Source: Embiotoca jacksoni (Eukaryota; Chordata; Actinopteri; Embiotocidae). From it: a stretch of 64,000 bases of DNA. Shown here one piece after another: positions 37,910-50,150 of this stretch. Within the stretch, counting starts at the first letter, position 1. Each line of letters opens with the position of its first letter. Where the stretch lies: NCBI GenBank assembly GCA_022577435.1, contig JAKOON010000011.1, positions 2,119,001-2,183,000 of the forward strand, given 5' to 3'. The notes under the pieces are model-generated. The model was not told where the DNA came from, did not search any database, and saw nothing but the letters and a program-made list of their open reading frames with translations. Position numbers and translations under genes: made by a program.

Positions 37910-39394
37910 TGTCTGTTCTAAAGATTTGTTAAACTATATTTACTGTTGCCATGACAACAAAGGTTGCATAACTTTATGGATTAGTATGTTTAATGCACAA
38001 CATAGTTCAAGTCATCATTTTAACCCAAACCAGTATGTCCCCTTAATGCTAACGAAGAGCTTTTTGTGCCTTAATCTAACCAGGGACACTAATTGAGGAC
38101 ACTTCTGTGCACCGTGTTTGAGATTCAGAACAAACGACCTATCTGGTCTGTTGGGTTGGAGGACTCGTTAGGCCTGACAATGATAGAACAGCTCCATTGT
38201 GGAGAATCTGCAGTCTGCTAAACATTAATTAGTTTATGAATTTATATGTTAAATAATAAGAGTGCAGTTTCAACCCCTAAAGTCCCATTTAGTCTCACAT
38301 TAATACCAAAAGTATTAAAAGTAGTCAAGTTAGTAACACTGAATGTATTCCTTTGGTGTTCAATTGGCAGAAAACTTTAAACAGTACAGCAGTTACCTCT
38401 TCAGCATGTAGTAATTGCGGATTGTGACTCAGGTTATAGGTGGCTGCTCTTGGTTATAATGACATTTTTAAGGAGAATTGGTTCAGTTTAGCTTTTCATA
38501 CATGCAGTCTTAATTTCACTCACTCCAACATGTACGATACAATTCACAAATCCTTGTGATGCCTCCTCAAACTCTATTGCTGACTAAACAGACCAGTGGG
38601 ACTCCTTGTTGAGGGAACGAGCGTATTGAAATGATTCCATGATAACAGCTGATGAGAAGGAACACTAAGAGCCCAAATAGCTGCTATGCAGTGCCAATAA
38701 AAGCAGGATGAGTCTAGTAATTAAAACTATTCTGTATGTCTGGTATAAATGTCACAGAGAACACGGAGGCCTCCGTACTCCCAAAGGTGAGCAGAGGTGG
38801 CTGGCTTACGTCCAACAGGCAGACAATAGTTATTAAAAAAAGAAGGACGGCAGCACAATATGCACTAAATGAAGGTTATATTTCTGTGCCAGATGCAAAA
38901 TCTATGCCAACGGGTACATAAGAAGCATAAAACTGAAATTGTTTAATAGAGATATTTGCATATGTGCCACCTATAGCCGCCAACTGATTCCCTTTTTCAA
39001 TATTGGCCAGAGACATCTGCATTGGGATCAAACCAAGTAATGAAGGACCCCATTGTGATGAAAGAAGATTACAATCTGAAGTTTGGCACAGCTAAGCCAT
39101 GTTGAAGCCCTTCCAGTGAACGGTGTACAATTTAATGTTGTTTCTTTGCTCCCCAAACTGACATATTTTGAGTTTGTCCAAAGAGCCAATAGAGAAAGGA
39201 AGCACAGTTGTTTTTTGTAGCCCAGGAAACTCATCAGTCATTAAGACGCATTGTTTACTACAAGATTAAGTATTGGAAAATAGGAAAAGCCTGAATGTGA
39301 GAACCGAAAACACAGTGACTGATGTGAGCGACAGGAAGATGATTTAGTGTTGTTTATGTCCTTTTTTTGTAATTATATTGAGAAGTAATGTTAC

Positions 39395-39723
39395 TGTGGT
39401 GGTGGGGCGTGGTTTGGCTCAGCTGCAGGAGGGACTGATTGGGGGAGTGGTTCAGCTAACGGTGCCTGGAAGAGGCTTAATTAGCCCCAGCTGAATCAAA
39501 TCCCTGATTGTCCCTCTCTTCGCCTTAAAACCCAAGCAGCAGGACACCAGAGATCTCACTCCCAGGGACACGCAACGGCAGGCTGGCTGCGGACAGGTCA
39601 TGTGGCATGTGCCCGAATGCCCGGCAGGAGAGCCCGAGAGATCTGTTATTGGTTGTGTGAAATAAACCTGTTGGAAAACCGTACTTCGGTGGATTGTTGT
39701 GCGTTCGACCGAGAAAACCCACA
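39395..39723 (+). mobile_element. Solo LTR of a retrotransposon
   Basis: The 329-bp unit starts TGTGG and ends CCCACA, so it has TG...CA ends. It is flanked by gttac on the left (39390-39394) and gtgac on the right (39724-39728), a 5-bp target duplication with one mismatch. A cttaaaa box (about 39524) and an aataaa signal (39661-39666) sit in the order expected of an LTR promoter and polyadenylation signal. There is no second LTR or internal coding region nearby, so it probably arose by LTR-LTR recombination. The retroelement superfamily cannot be told from the LTR alone. Confidence 0.75.
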
Positions 39724-40883
39724 GTGACGGCAAGATGTCTATCACAGTTACCTTTGTCAAATGGTGTTAGTCAGTCTTTATAAAAAAAAAATAAAAAAAA
39801 GATATTGGGTAAAGGTTTAGAAATCATCAGGATGTAGTGTGTCATGAAAAAGATGGGTCTGACGTTAGAGGATTGCTTAATTAAGTGAGTTAAAGGCTCA
39901 AGGCTTGATAAGATGACCCAGCGGCACCAAACAAAGAAAGCAGATTATACCTCCCAGTATTCCTGCCAGAGGGTTCAAATAAAGCAGGTTTATCAGACAA
40001 ATGAACCCCTCATCAATGTCTATACGTTGAAAAGTAATGAGTAGAGAGGACCCTGTAAAATGTGTGAGGAATTCAGTGATTTACTTAGTCCAGGTCATTT
40101 CCACCTCTACATGTCAAGTACTTTTTTAGTCCCTTGTTAGAGTGAGTCTTGGTGAGAAGTGTCTGGTCAACTCTGCCGTGATGAGAAATGCCTCATATTC
40201 GACTTTGTAAAGTTACATCTGATTTCTGCAGAAAGAAGGGTGATCGGAGTGGATATTGTTATTCATTATGTCTTGTAATATATTACCTCCTTAATCAAAA
40301 AGATGGATTATCTTAATTCTTGTCCGTCGCTGAGTCTTTGTTGAGGTGACAAGCTGTGTTACAAATATATAATTTGATAATATGGTTTTACAAAAGTGTT
40401 ATGAGCCTCCTGCCATTCTTTCATTCAACCCAAAGCTGTGTGTCCTGTGTAGAAGGGAGACAGTTTGGATGTCACCTGCTGGCCAGATACCTCTGCACCC
40501 TCTTTTAAACCAGTTAAATGCAGCAGCGCTCACTCTGTTCCTCCAGCTCTCTTTTGAATGTATGTTGTTGTAGCCACAGATGCTACAGCAGCTTTTCTTC
40601 ACCATCACATTTGAGAGTAGCAGCTAAAATTTAGATCCACTGTACGTAGTATATAACCTGAGTTTATAATTCTGTAACCAGCATCTTGACAAAACATATC
40701 TAAGCATGATGCAAACATGTTAACCTGAATAAAAGTATTTAACTTTTTAGATGTAAAAACAAAAATACCCCTTCTAATTGGTTCGCACACCTTTATAAAC
40801 TTTTTTATGCCTTTGTGCTGATGACAGCAGGAGCTGGACACATTATGTTTTCAGGTTGTCTGTTCTCTCTCTAGGTGTACAAA

Positions 40884-41225
40884 CCATAGACTGTGTATGT
40901 AAGTGGACGTAGCTTCTGGGTCTGAAAAATAAGGCAGATGTGGAAATGCGATGTGAGCTGCGATATCACTGAGTGCAGCTATAAAAAAAAAAAAGCCTTC
41001 AAAAAGCCTCCGTCTCCATAGACTGGTGCAGTCATCAGTTACGGCTATCGGTGGGCGGGGCGTAGTATTGTTGGGTTTCCAATCAGATTGAGTCAGATCC
41101 ACCGCGTGCTCCTCCCAAGCTCGTCCAAATATGGTCACTTCTGATTCCAAACCGCTCCGAACTAGCAAGATGCCGAACTCGAGGCTTCATAACAGCCGAT
41201 CATAAACCAATGGGTGATGTAACTG
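40884..41225. repeat. Fish interspersed repeat, uncertain class
   Basis: The start ccatagactgtgtatgtaag with tggacgtagcttctg, and on the reverse strand a string like acccattggtttatgatcgg followed by agcctcgagttcggcatctt and ggaatcagaagtgaccatat, match parts of one repeat I remember from many fish genomes. The two parts are in opposite orientation, so this copy is rearranged or comes from two insertions. Confidence 0.45.
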
Positions 41226-41234
41226 TTGGTTGCT

Positions 41235-41680
41235 GCTTGGCACAAACGTGCATTGAGACTTTCTTCAAATTTGACACAAACATTCAGTTGGACTCAAGGA
41301 AGAACTGATGAGCTTTTGTGGGTCAAAGATCTAAAATGAAGATCACTGTGACCTCATGTCCACCCCTTTTGTGAATGTGATATTTCAGAAACGCCTTGAG
41401 GGAATTTCTTCAAATTTGGCAGAAATGCTTAGAATATGTTGGTGAAAGGTCAGTGTGACCTCAAACAACATGTTTGTGGCAAAAACTCAAAACTGAGTTT
41501 GCTAATTATGACAAAATATAACCCGAAAGGATAAAATGGTGAAGTGATGACATTTTATATCCAAAAGGGTCAAATGTCAACTTCACTGTGATGTCAAACT
41601 GTTTTGTAACTCAGGACTCAGACAGTTTTTGACCATATTTCACATCTGTTCAGATACCGAGTTGGTGACACTAATCGTCG
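41235..41680 (+). repeat. Dispersed repeat, copy C (longest)
   Basis: It carries tgcttggcacaaacgtgcat, gtgatatttcagaaacgcct, the block gaatttcttcaaatttggca and two 'ggtcannntgacctca'-like stretches. Within it the motif of a toxically simple kind is absent: instead related phrases recur (ttcttcaaatttg at about 41262 and 41408), so the family has some internal repetition. Confidence 0.65.
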
Positions 41681-42546
41681 GTGTCCATTTTGAAACTGTG
41701 CTGATTGTTTAGATCTTCTGTGCTATCGGGTTGAAGATGTGTGTGAAGCATCCACAATTTAGAAATTGTAGCTTCTTTGCAGCAACATCCACATTTGAAG
41801 TATTGTTTACTATCAATCAGTTTTATTGGCCCAGCATGTGAACTCACATCAGGATTCCTTCAATATCTTGACTATAAAATGAGTCAGGTTAGTCGAGGCA
41901 AACAACCGTGAGGTGGTAATTCTAGTTTTGGCGATGAAATCCTTGATTTACCCGAGTACACATCAAGTTCTATTTCATTTAGTTTCATAAAATTGTCTAG
42001 ATAAGTCAACTTTGACACAAGTTAATTGCAACAACTGGATGAATGATGTATATCCTGGTAAGTATTACTAGCCCCCTGCAGATGTATCTTTAATTGGGAG
42101 GGGAACCAGAGATGCTCTATTTGAATTCAAACTGTGTCTGATTTTGTTCATGCTGCGTATTAGAGGAAATGACACGGATGAGCCTTGTGATCAAACTGAT
42201 TGACCCATTCAAACAGGCATTCCTGCAATCATAACAGATTCAGCCTCCCCATTACTGACCCTGACTCCCCATATCTAAAGAGATATAAAACGTGATTTAT
42301 TCTTGCCTGAAAATCCTGACTTGGAGCAGGGCTGTCATTTCCTCCATGCATTGTGTTTCACATCTTCATTTCCTTGTGAGCAGCCCGACACCACGACTAA
42401 ATCTGACAGCCTGTCAAGCAAAACAATCGAGACTACACAATGTCATTTAAAATGTTGATATTTAAGAGGTATCTCGTTCAAGCCATTTAGGATATTTATC
42501 CCCTGCTTCAGCTTCATTTATCGGTTTCTCTGTCTGTCTTAAATAG

Positions 42547-42672
42547 GTCAACTTGGTTTTGGATGACGGTCGGTCTCTGGGTCTGATGATCCGAGGGGGA
42601 GCTGAATATGCTTTGGGTATTTACATCACTGGAGTGGACCAAGGATCAGCAGCAGAGTGTGGAGGACTCAAG
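42547..42672 (+). CDS. whrn: Whirlin exon: first half of PDZ2
   Basis: This exon has 42 codons, phase 0 at both ends, with an acceptor ending in aaatag after a pyrimidine-rich stretch and a gtacca donor. The translation begins VNLVLDDGRSLGLMIRGG and continues with EYALGIYITGVDQGSAAE, ending GGLK. SLGL at about residues 10-13 is the carboxylate-binding loop of a class I-like PDZ domain, and GIYITGV is the following strand pair. Joined to the exon at 34656-34874 it reads DEKK-VNLV without a frame shift, matching the whirlin order. The second half of PDZ2, expected to start VGDQILEVNG, is not found downstream, so the next exon must lie beyond 64000. A cysteine in AECGGLK differs from the mammalian sequence as I remember it. 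Confidence 0.95.
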
Positions 42673-43116
42673 GTACCACTTTTACTTTGACTTTGATCTG
42701 ACATATGTCTACAATTTACTCATAATTTGTTGTATGTGTTTGCTGATGAATGCACATGATAACACTCCTATATTTAGCCAGTTAAACTTCCAATTTAAGC
42801 TATTTTAGCTTGCTGCTATGTTTAAAACTGTTTTGGTGCCAACAAAACAATGATATGTCAAAAGTTAGATTACTTTAAGCTGCGTGTCATTGTATAATGC
42901 AATATTAGTTAAACAGCTTGTTTTGCAGAACCGCATTTGATATTAAACATTGTGTTACATAATTTTTGCTTCAAGATAATACTGGAAATTTAATGCAATC
43001 GAAGGTGCACATGGTCAAGATCAGAGCTAAGCTAAAGCTCAAAAGTCCCGCTGAAGTCATCATAGATTTTTTTAAATATGTGTTGTTAATAGTTCTAGAA
43101 ATTCTCCTTTTCATCT

Positions 43117-43330
43117 CCACCTGCTGGAGGGGCGTGTCAGTTTCTGTGTTTGATTGACAGCTGCTGGCAGGCAGGCTGCCACAGAGCCGGTGTTACACTG
43201 TAGGGAACAAGAGACAAAGTAAACAAACTTTCACTGTAACCGACATGTTGTGGGCATACAGTGTGTTGTTATAGGAAAAATACAGTAAGGAGCACAGCAG
43301 CATGGCTGTAGTGACATTTGCATGTACTTT
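43117..43330. repeat. Dispersed repeat with tttgattgacagctg core, copy 2
   Basis: It has ggaggggcgtgtcagtttct then tttgattgacagctgctggc and ccacagagccggtg, in the same order as the copy at 22450-22680. It lies about 450 bp downstream of the PDZ2 exon. Confidence 0.5.
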
Positions 43331-46300
43331 TAAATGCTGCTTTATGTGTTGCAGCTGAGAAGCTAATTTGCAATCTAGTCTGAAAAACTGATCTTAACAG
43401 TGGTGAATGTTTGGATGGTGTTTTTTTCAATAAGGTAAGGTGCAGGACACAATATCTGTTCTTGTTATTAAGTTAGGTGAGAGGTCAACGCTAATATGGG
43501 TTGTTGTTCGGAGTCTTTGGCCCTCGTGCTGTAAAGCAGACGTTGCTGCTTTGAATGGGAAAATGGAAATTAGTGTCCCTCTAAAATGTTTTCCCATCAA
43601 AGTAATGCAAACATAGAAAGCGCCTCCATGAAAGCAAACAATCCAGAATATACAGCACATTTCTCCCTTTAGGTTTCTTCATTTATTTTCTAAGCAGAAT
43701 ACACGACAAGTACGGAGCAGACATGTATGTTGAAGTAGACGGAAAAAAAATAATTTTAGTTTACATTTTTTCTTCAGAGTTGATGACCACAAATAGAAAT
43801 ATGTACTCATGTAATGGTTTAGTAATTTATAATGGTAAATATGTAAAGGATCTATTCCTTCCACTAACCAATCTGATACAAACAACTACTGTCATGGAAA
43901 AAGTGTTCTTAACAAACCCAAATTCAAAGACAAACACAAAACACCTGTTGTGGTTATACAAAATCATATTAATATTATGTTGATCAGCATAACCGGGAGA
44001 GGTTTCTCCAACCAACTCCAAGTTAGTGGCACTAATACACCTGCATACAGTAACCAAAACATCCAATTTCATTGGTCACATACATCGTTTCATGGTCTCA
44101 TCCTTTCCTCACCATGTACAGAAGATTATGAAACAAGTCTTTCAGTAAGCAGATCAAGCTTGCAGAGAAGAACATTGTTTCTAATTTACGACCTGGGCCT
44201 CTGACCTCTGACCTCTTCATGTTACACACACTGACACGTGTCCCCGTGCCCAGATTGAGTCCCGTTTGCATGATCCCAAAACAGACAAGACAGAAAGTTG
44301 TCAGAGTCCATACATAACATCATCACAAACAGATCAATGAAAGCCAGTATAATAGATATTCAGTATGAATAAAGATAAAACTTAAGCTTCTTGCTGAGTT
44401 TACTTTCACACTACCCGCAGTAACATCATAGTAGGGTTACTATGATCTCCTCCCAGTAGTATCCGTGAAGCCCTATAAACAGCCCTTAGTCATCGCTGCA
44501 TTTTATCAACAAACCAGCAAGTAGTAACTGTTGCTAACTTAGCAGAAAATAATTCCCTTCACATGCTGTTTTTACAAAGAGGTTAATGCACAAGGTCAAG
44601 AACAGAACCGCTGGTATTGACTGAATGCCATACATTAAAAGTGCCAAGCAGCTATCAGGGGTCAGAGTGTATCACTGGGTCTCAGTGCATTAATCTCTCT
44701 AACTGATGGGTCAGCACATATTCTTGGAGGAATGAGGTTTGCCTCTCTCGTCGACTGTTTGCACTGCCGATAATTACAGGCATCTCTGACCAGTGGTGAC
44801 ATTTACTAGAAGAGATTTTTCACTGTTTCAGTGACACAACAACACATGGAGAGCTTTTGCAACCTACAACTTTTTTTTCCCTATAAATACTCACATTTTC
44901 TGATACTTTTGACTGTTTCTGTCAAACTGCTATTTTTCTTCTTCATCACCATATAGTCTGTAAAAAATAATTGGTTTATATAATGGACAAATTTGTAAGC
45001 TGCTTGTTGGAAAGAGAAAGGCAATAGCAAAGACAGCAGATGCTGTATTCAGTGTGACTAACATACGTACGATATCTGACATATAGTGGCTTAAACTGGG
45101 TTCACACTGATCTGTTCGTTTTCAAGTAGTTAAGTCTTTAGAGAGCACAGCTTCGGTTGGTTTGCTCCCACATTTGTGTTTGTCATGGTGACATGGCAGC
45201 AGAAGGAGAGCGAGGATGGACCTCCTCTCCCCTGAGCCCTTCATCTCATGCCTGTTAGTGATCAGTCTGTCAACCAGCCAATTACACAGACACCTATTAG
45301 AGGGCCCACACAGGCGTGTACAATCAGCATCGCATCTTGGTGTGGAATGCTGTTAGCAAGCAGAAGGGCATCTTACTAAAGAGAGTGGAGGACAGCAGGT
45401 AGAGAATGACATGTTCTGTCTTTTTCTGTGTCTGCTTTTTCACATGTATGAAGTACTTAACGCTGCTTCTTGTGCTGTGCTGTCCATTTTTGAAGACCGT
45501 GCTTTTGTAAACTGTCAAGCAGGATTTCTCAGAGCTCAAATAGCTTTTTCTTTCGCCCCAATCTCCCCCAGTTTTCTTTGTTTTGGTGCCTGGTGCTCGG
45601 TATTTGAAGTGCAATTTCCTCATTTGGAAACACTTGAATAAATACAAGGTAGTGGCGCCTCTAATGCAGGCACATTTACACTTGAGTCCAGGGTTCAGTG
45701 TATAAGAAACAGATCGAAATAAAGCACATTTTTCCTGCATGGTGCAATGTGTCTCGGTCAGGCATTTTGTTGGTTCCGAGTGATGCTCCAGTGGACACCG
45801 GGCTTTACCTGCAGGGCCAAAAGCCAGGCACTGTCTCGACAGATTGAGGGGGAGGTCAGGAAACGGTAAGAGAAGGAGAAAAAAGCACAGTCACTGACAA
45901 CCTCCCACATTTAGATTCAGGCACAGTTTGCATTATGTGTGCACACTCAATCGCATAGGCAGGTGAGGCACAAAAAGACTGAAGAATAATACACCGGTCA
46001 GGGCTTTAGTCATTATAATGGGTAATTGACTCAAGATAGAGTATCTCTAAGAAACAAATTACTTCCTGTTGACATCAGCAGCATACCCATGGTTGTTTTT
46101 GGCATTGTCAGTGTCTAAAGCGAGATCATTAAAATAAACAGTGTCTGTCAGTAAATGTAGAAAATGCACTATTCAATGGAAGTAAATCAAAGCATCCAAG
46201 ACCAAAACAAAGTCTATTTAATGTGCAACTAAATCCCTGCTGTTGTTAAACCCCCAAAATAATGGACTTTTCACATCACATCCTCACGGTCTGAACACCC

Positions 46301-46879
46301 TCGATTTAACCTGATAGTTTTAAAAATGATAAATACTAAACTATGCAGAACTGTTAGAAAATGTTACTTTGATATCAATTAATATTCATGTCCTGTTGTC
46401 AGCGTTTCCATACCGGTGCTGGAAAATGGCAACACTGTGCCGAACTATACTATACTGAACTATACAGCTTGTGTACACGAGGGACCCTCCAGCGTTCCTC
46501 GAACACGTTTCTTAACATCAACCTATTGCTGCAAGCACTAAAGCCTGGCTGAGCCTGAGTTTGTCTTGGGGGGATAAATAAAACATATGTGCTTTACTCT
46601 CCTGAAAGAAATTTGTGGTACTCTTTAATTCTGCTCGAAAAAAAAATAAAAAAAAATCTGAAGTGTAAACACAAATCAAAAGTATGTTTTATACATTGTG
46701 AATGTAATATTTAAAGAATATAATCTCTGCAGAGACGTTTTGGCACAGCATGATAGGACTCACAGAATAAGGTACATTTCTATCCAGCAGGCTTATCGAT
46801 GTCTGGACAAATTATACCAATGAAAATAAAAAGTACATAAATCTTTAGAAAAAAGCATTTAAATTTCTGTGAGGCTTAG

Positions 46880-46942
46880 TTGGGGTGGTCGAGTAGTTGA
46901 AACAGCAGACTTTTTCCTAAGAAGCTAGGGTTTGAGTCCATG
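46880..46942 (+). pseudogene. tRNA-like sequence (Leu/Ser type) or SINE head
   Basis: The stretch ggtggtcgagtagttg fits a class II tRNA A box and D-arm, and gggtttgagtcca fits a B box with one change, about 44 bp further on. The spacing between the boxes is right for an RNA polymerase III promoter. The acceptor stem does not pair well, so I do not call a working tRNA. It could be a tRNA pseudogene or the head of a SINE whose body I do not recognise. Confidence 0.5.
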
Positions 46943-47381
46943 ACAAAGCAACTTGGATTTGTGCAAGAAACCCTATTCCCAACCCAAACCATGTGGTTTT
47001 GTTTTCTTAAACAATGTGTTTTTTGACTCCCCTGTGAGGCCAGGCTGTGACAGTGACACTGTCCTCTAGTGGACTGGCAGGTGTATTACAAGCTTTGGTG
47101 TTATTCGGTGTTAAAGGTTTACTTATTTTCCTTTATAATATAATTTTAAATTCATGTTTTTAAGTGTTGGTCAACGAAAACCAGCGACTTTAAAATGTCA
47201 CCTGGGTTTTCTGGGAAATTGAGATGGGTATTATGTGTTACTTTCTGACATTTTATAAAATACACTAATAAAAGAGAAAAGTAAGTGTTAAATCAGTAAT
47301 GGTATCGCATTAAATACCAGTCAGATGTTTTGGCTTGTGTGGAAGCTTCATCTCTGGTGGATTTTCCTCATAATATAAATT

Positions 47382-47935
47382 CAATTCAATTCAATTTTAT
47401 TTATATAGCGCCAAATCACATTGCATTTTATGGCACTTAACACATTAAAGTCCTTACAGCAAGACTTTACAACATTATACAGAGAAACCCAACAATTCAA
47501 CAATTCCCACATAAGCTAGGAGAGAAAAAACTCCTCTTTAGGGGAGAAAAACCTCCAACAGAGGGAAGGAAAAACTCCCTCTTAACAGGAAGAAACCTCC
47601 GACAGAACCAGGCTCAGAGGTGGGCGGCCATCTGCCTCGACCGGTTGGGGTGAGAGGAGAGCAGAGAGAGAAAAGGACAGCATAGATATAGAAGAGAAGA
47701 ACTGTTGGTGGAGACGATAAGCGCAGGGCAGAGACATGCAGCTCCATGGCGGGACATCTGTAAAAAAAAGAACAGAAAATACGCGAGTGAGGGAACTGAA
47801 TGGAGATAACAGATAATAAGAAGAAACTATGGGAGAGAAAAAGATGGTGAGGTATGAGTCTATAGAGCGTTAAAGAGTAGGAGGAAAGAAATGAAGCCAA
47901 ATACGTTGTCTCTTGTGCCATTATGTTTCAAAGTA
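47382..47935 (-). repeat. Common teleost interspersed repeat with (TTGAA)n tail
   Basis: Read on the minus strand it ends in gcgctatataaataaaattg followed by TTGAA repeats, a retroposon-style 3' end. Upstream are blocks matching a repeat I remember from many fish genomes (the region around cggttggggtgag and the aggaaaaactccctcttaa block on the + strand). The 127-codon minus-strand open frame across it carries no motif I know and is probably not a gene. Confidence 0.7.
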
Positions 47936-49989
47936 TAATCACACATCCAAAACTTTCTAAGTGCTTTCTGAGAGGGAAGATGGACTATGTTAGACTCTAC
48001 GGACACTACTATTATGGATCTATTTATGCTTGAGACTGTAAGCTGCTATACAACTTGTCTTTGACCTAAATAAATGAAATCTTTTATTTTAGATCTCAGT
48101 CATTTACACGTAGACATTTCACAGGTCTGTATCTGCATTGCGCTCACAGTTTTGTAGTAAAAGCTAAGTATCCTGGTGTCATGGAGGAGTCTGATTAGCT
48201 CTGCAAACCCCTGAGTAGTATTTCTTCCTGATTTGTCTTTGTTATCTAGTCTGCAAACGTTTCACCATTATCTCTGAGGCTATTTTATGCTTTTTTTCTT
48301 TATAGCGCGCAGTTTTTCACATTTGAAGGCTCAGCTTAATACTTTAATAGTCTCAAATGATACATGAATATAAGTTTTATAGATATGAAATAGATATATT
48401 TAGGGTATAAAAGTCTTGAAGATGTGAAAGAACAGAGGAACAGAGAGCCCTTGCTCTGTCCCACAAGACCAGATATTATCCAGAATCAGCAAGATGTCCT
48501 TTTATCTTAAAGCGCTGTGGTGGCCAGAGAGTGTATAAATCAGATTTGTATTCAGTTTAAACCACTTTTAAATCATTTTAAGTTAACTTTTCTGTTGTCA
48601 CGAGTGCCGAACATCTGACTCTGAATTTACAAACTCTTTTTGTGATAAAACAGAGGGATCCATTACACATCCTCTGTAGGGCCACAAACACCCTGAGGGT
48701 GCAGACTCTGTGCTCAGCAGGAGACGCTACCGCGACGCTGGTGCTTCCGCTTCAGCTCCTCTCCCTGCAGCCGACTGCCTCCCACTCTGTGTCTATACGC
48801 CGGTTCCCACGTGGCTCGTATGACTATGATGGATGGCTTATATTGCTCTTAGGCTTCTATAATCATCACACCACAAAGATGTCCCTGTCTGGGCCTTCTG
48901 TCTTAAAAAAAAAATGAAAGCTTGCCTGTGTGAATGTTACTACTTCACTTTACTCTCCTGCCGCCTCCTTTTTCAACTGCAAAGCTTGTGAAAACGTTGT
49001 TTCATTTTGGTAAATGTGTAGCATTAATGTGGCTCTGCAGGGGGAAAGCAGATTCGAATAATTGCAGATATTGACTAGCGTGAGGTCCACATTTGAGTAC
49101 GTCTTCCTGTGTGTGTAGGTTTATATGAATGCAGGACATAGATTAGTTACTAAACTCTTCTATGTTGCAACTCTGCCCACTCACTACACTCTAAAGGAGA
49201 ATAAAGGTCAGCCATGCCCAGTGCCCTTTTGTTGACATCTGTCTGGTTCAGTTTGATTTAATTAAAGCCGAGGGAAAAAGGTCATGCCGCCACTGTGATG
49301 TGAACACAGGAAGTTAAACGGAGAGTAAACTGACAATATTTAAATTCTGCAAGATGTATTCGCCAGCTTCTTCTTTCCTTGTTGTTAGTTCATCATGAAT
49401 TTGTTAAATTCATATTTAAGGAGATTTAGTTTAAGTCTGTAGGTTTGAATTCATGTCCTCAGGCCCACACTTTCCCTTTTTCACTTTTACCGAAATCCAA
49501 ACATACACATATACACTGTATACACACATGGACCATGTCTAACTGAATAAACATTGAATTTCTATCGTGTTTTTTTTAAACATTCCTTGTCCTTGTGTTG
49601 TTTAAATACATCACTGATTGGACTTGGAGTTCTTCAGAGTTTTAATATTTTGTTTTGACCACTTAATTCTTAAATGATGTATATAAACTGTTGACATAAA
49701 TACAATATACTGAACCTACATGTTATTTGCGAGGAAGTGTTTGATATTGGAGCAGCTTTAAAAAAAAATATGTCAGAGACTGAAACATTGTCTTTTAATG
49801 TATGTGATGCTGACCAACCTTTGATGTTAGAGAGCTGTTCACTTTTTTACTCTCGCAAAACACATTTCCAAACACAGCAAGCATTTTAAGCTACTGAGAG
49901 GGCGAGGAGAAAATGGAGTTTGACTCACTTTACTTCAGGGTTCAAAGAAAACGATAAAAGGGTATAAAGTAGAATCTGCAATAGGACCT

Positions 49990-50150
49990 TGTGGGCTGTC
50001 CTGGTGGCTCTACAATAATACGTTTGAAATTGACCAGGATCCTTTTGTTGATGTTACATCTCCTTTTGCCCGTCTTTTCTACCTCTTTTCACTGTGAGCG
50101 GTCTAATAAAGCAGAAGTGCCATAAAAGTCATCTTTAAAAAAGCATTTAT
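49990..50150 (+). repeat. Decayed tRNA-type SINE
   Basis: A head-like stretch (ggctgtcctggtggctctac) is followed by a C/T-rich body and the ending taataaagcagaagtgccataaaa, then A-rich sequence. The ending resembles the terminus of another common fish SINE. The internal promoter boxes are not clear. Confidence 0.4.

Larger units (their letters stand above)
34875..42546 (+). other. whrn: Complete intron between the two whirlin exons
   Basis: This 7,672-bp phase 0 intron runs from a gtagaa donor to an aaatag acceptor. It contains a hAT-like element (35461-36387), a LINE 3' end with a (CATC)n tract (about 37430-37909), a solo LTR (39395-39723) and a mixed repeat area (40884-41680). The remaining parts, about 36.4-37.4, 37.9-39.4, 39.7-40.9 and 41.7-42.5 kb, show no gene or repeat I can name. 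Confidence 0.9.

Noticed and set aside
47538..47921. Minus-strand frame of 127 codons
   Set aside because: It lies wholly inside a common interspersed repeat.
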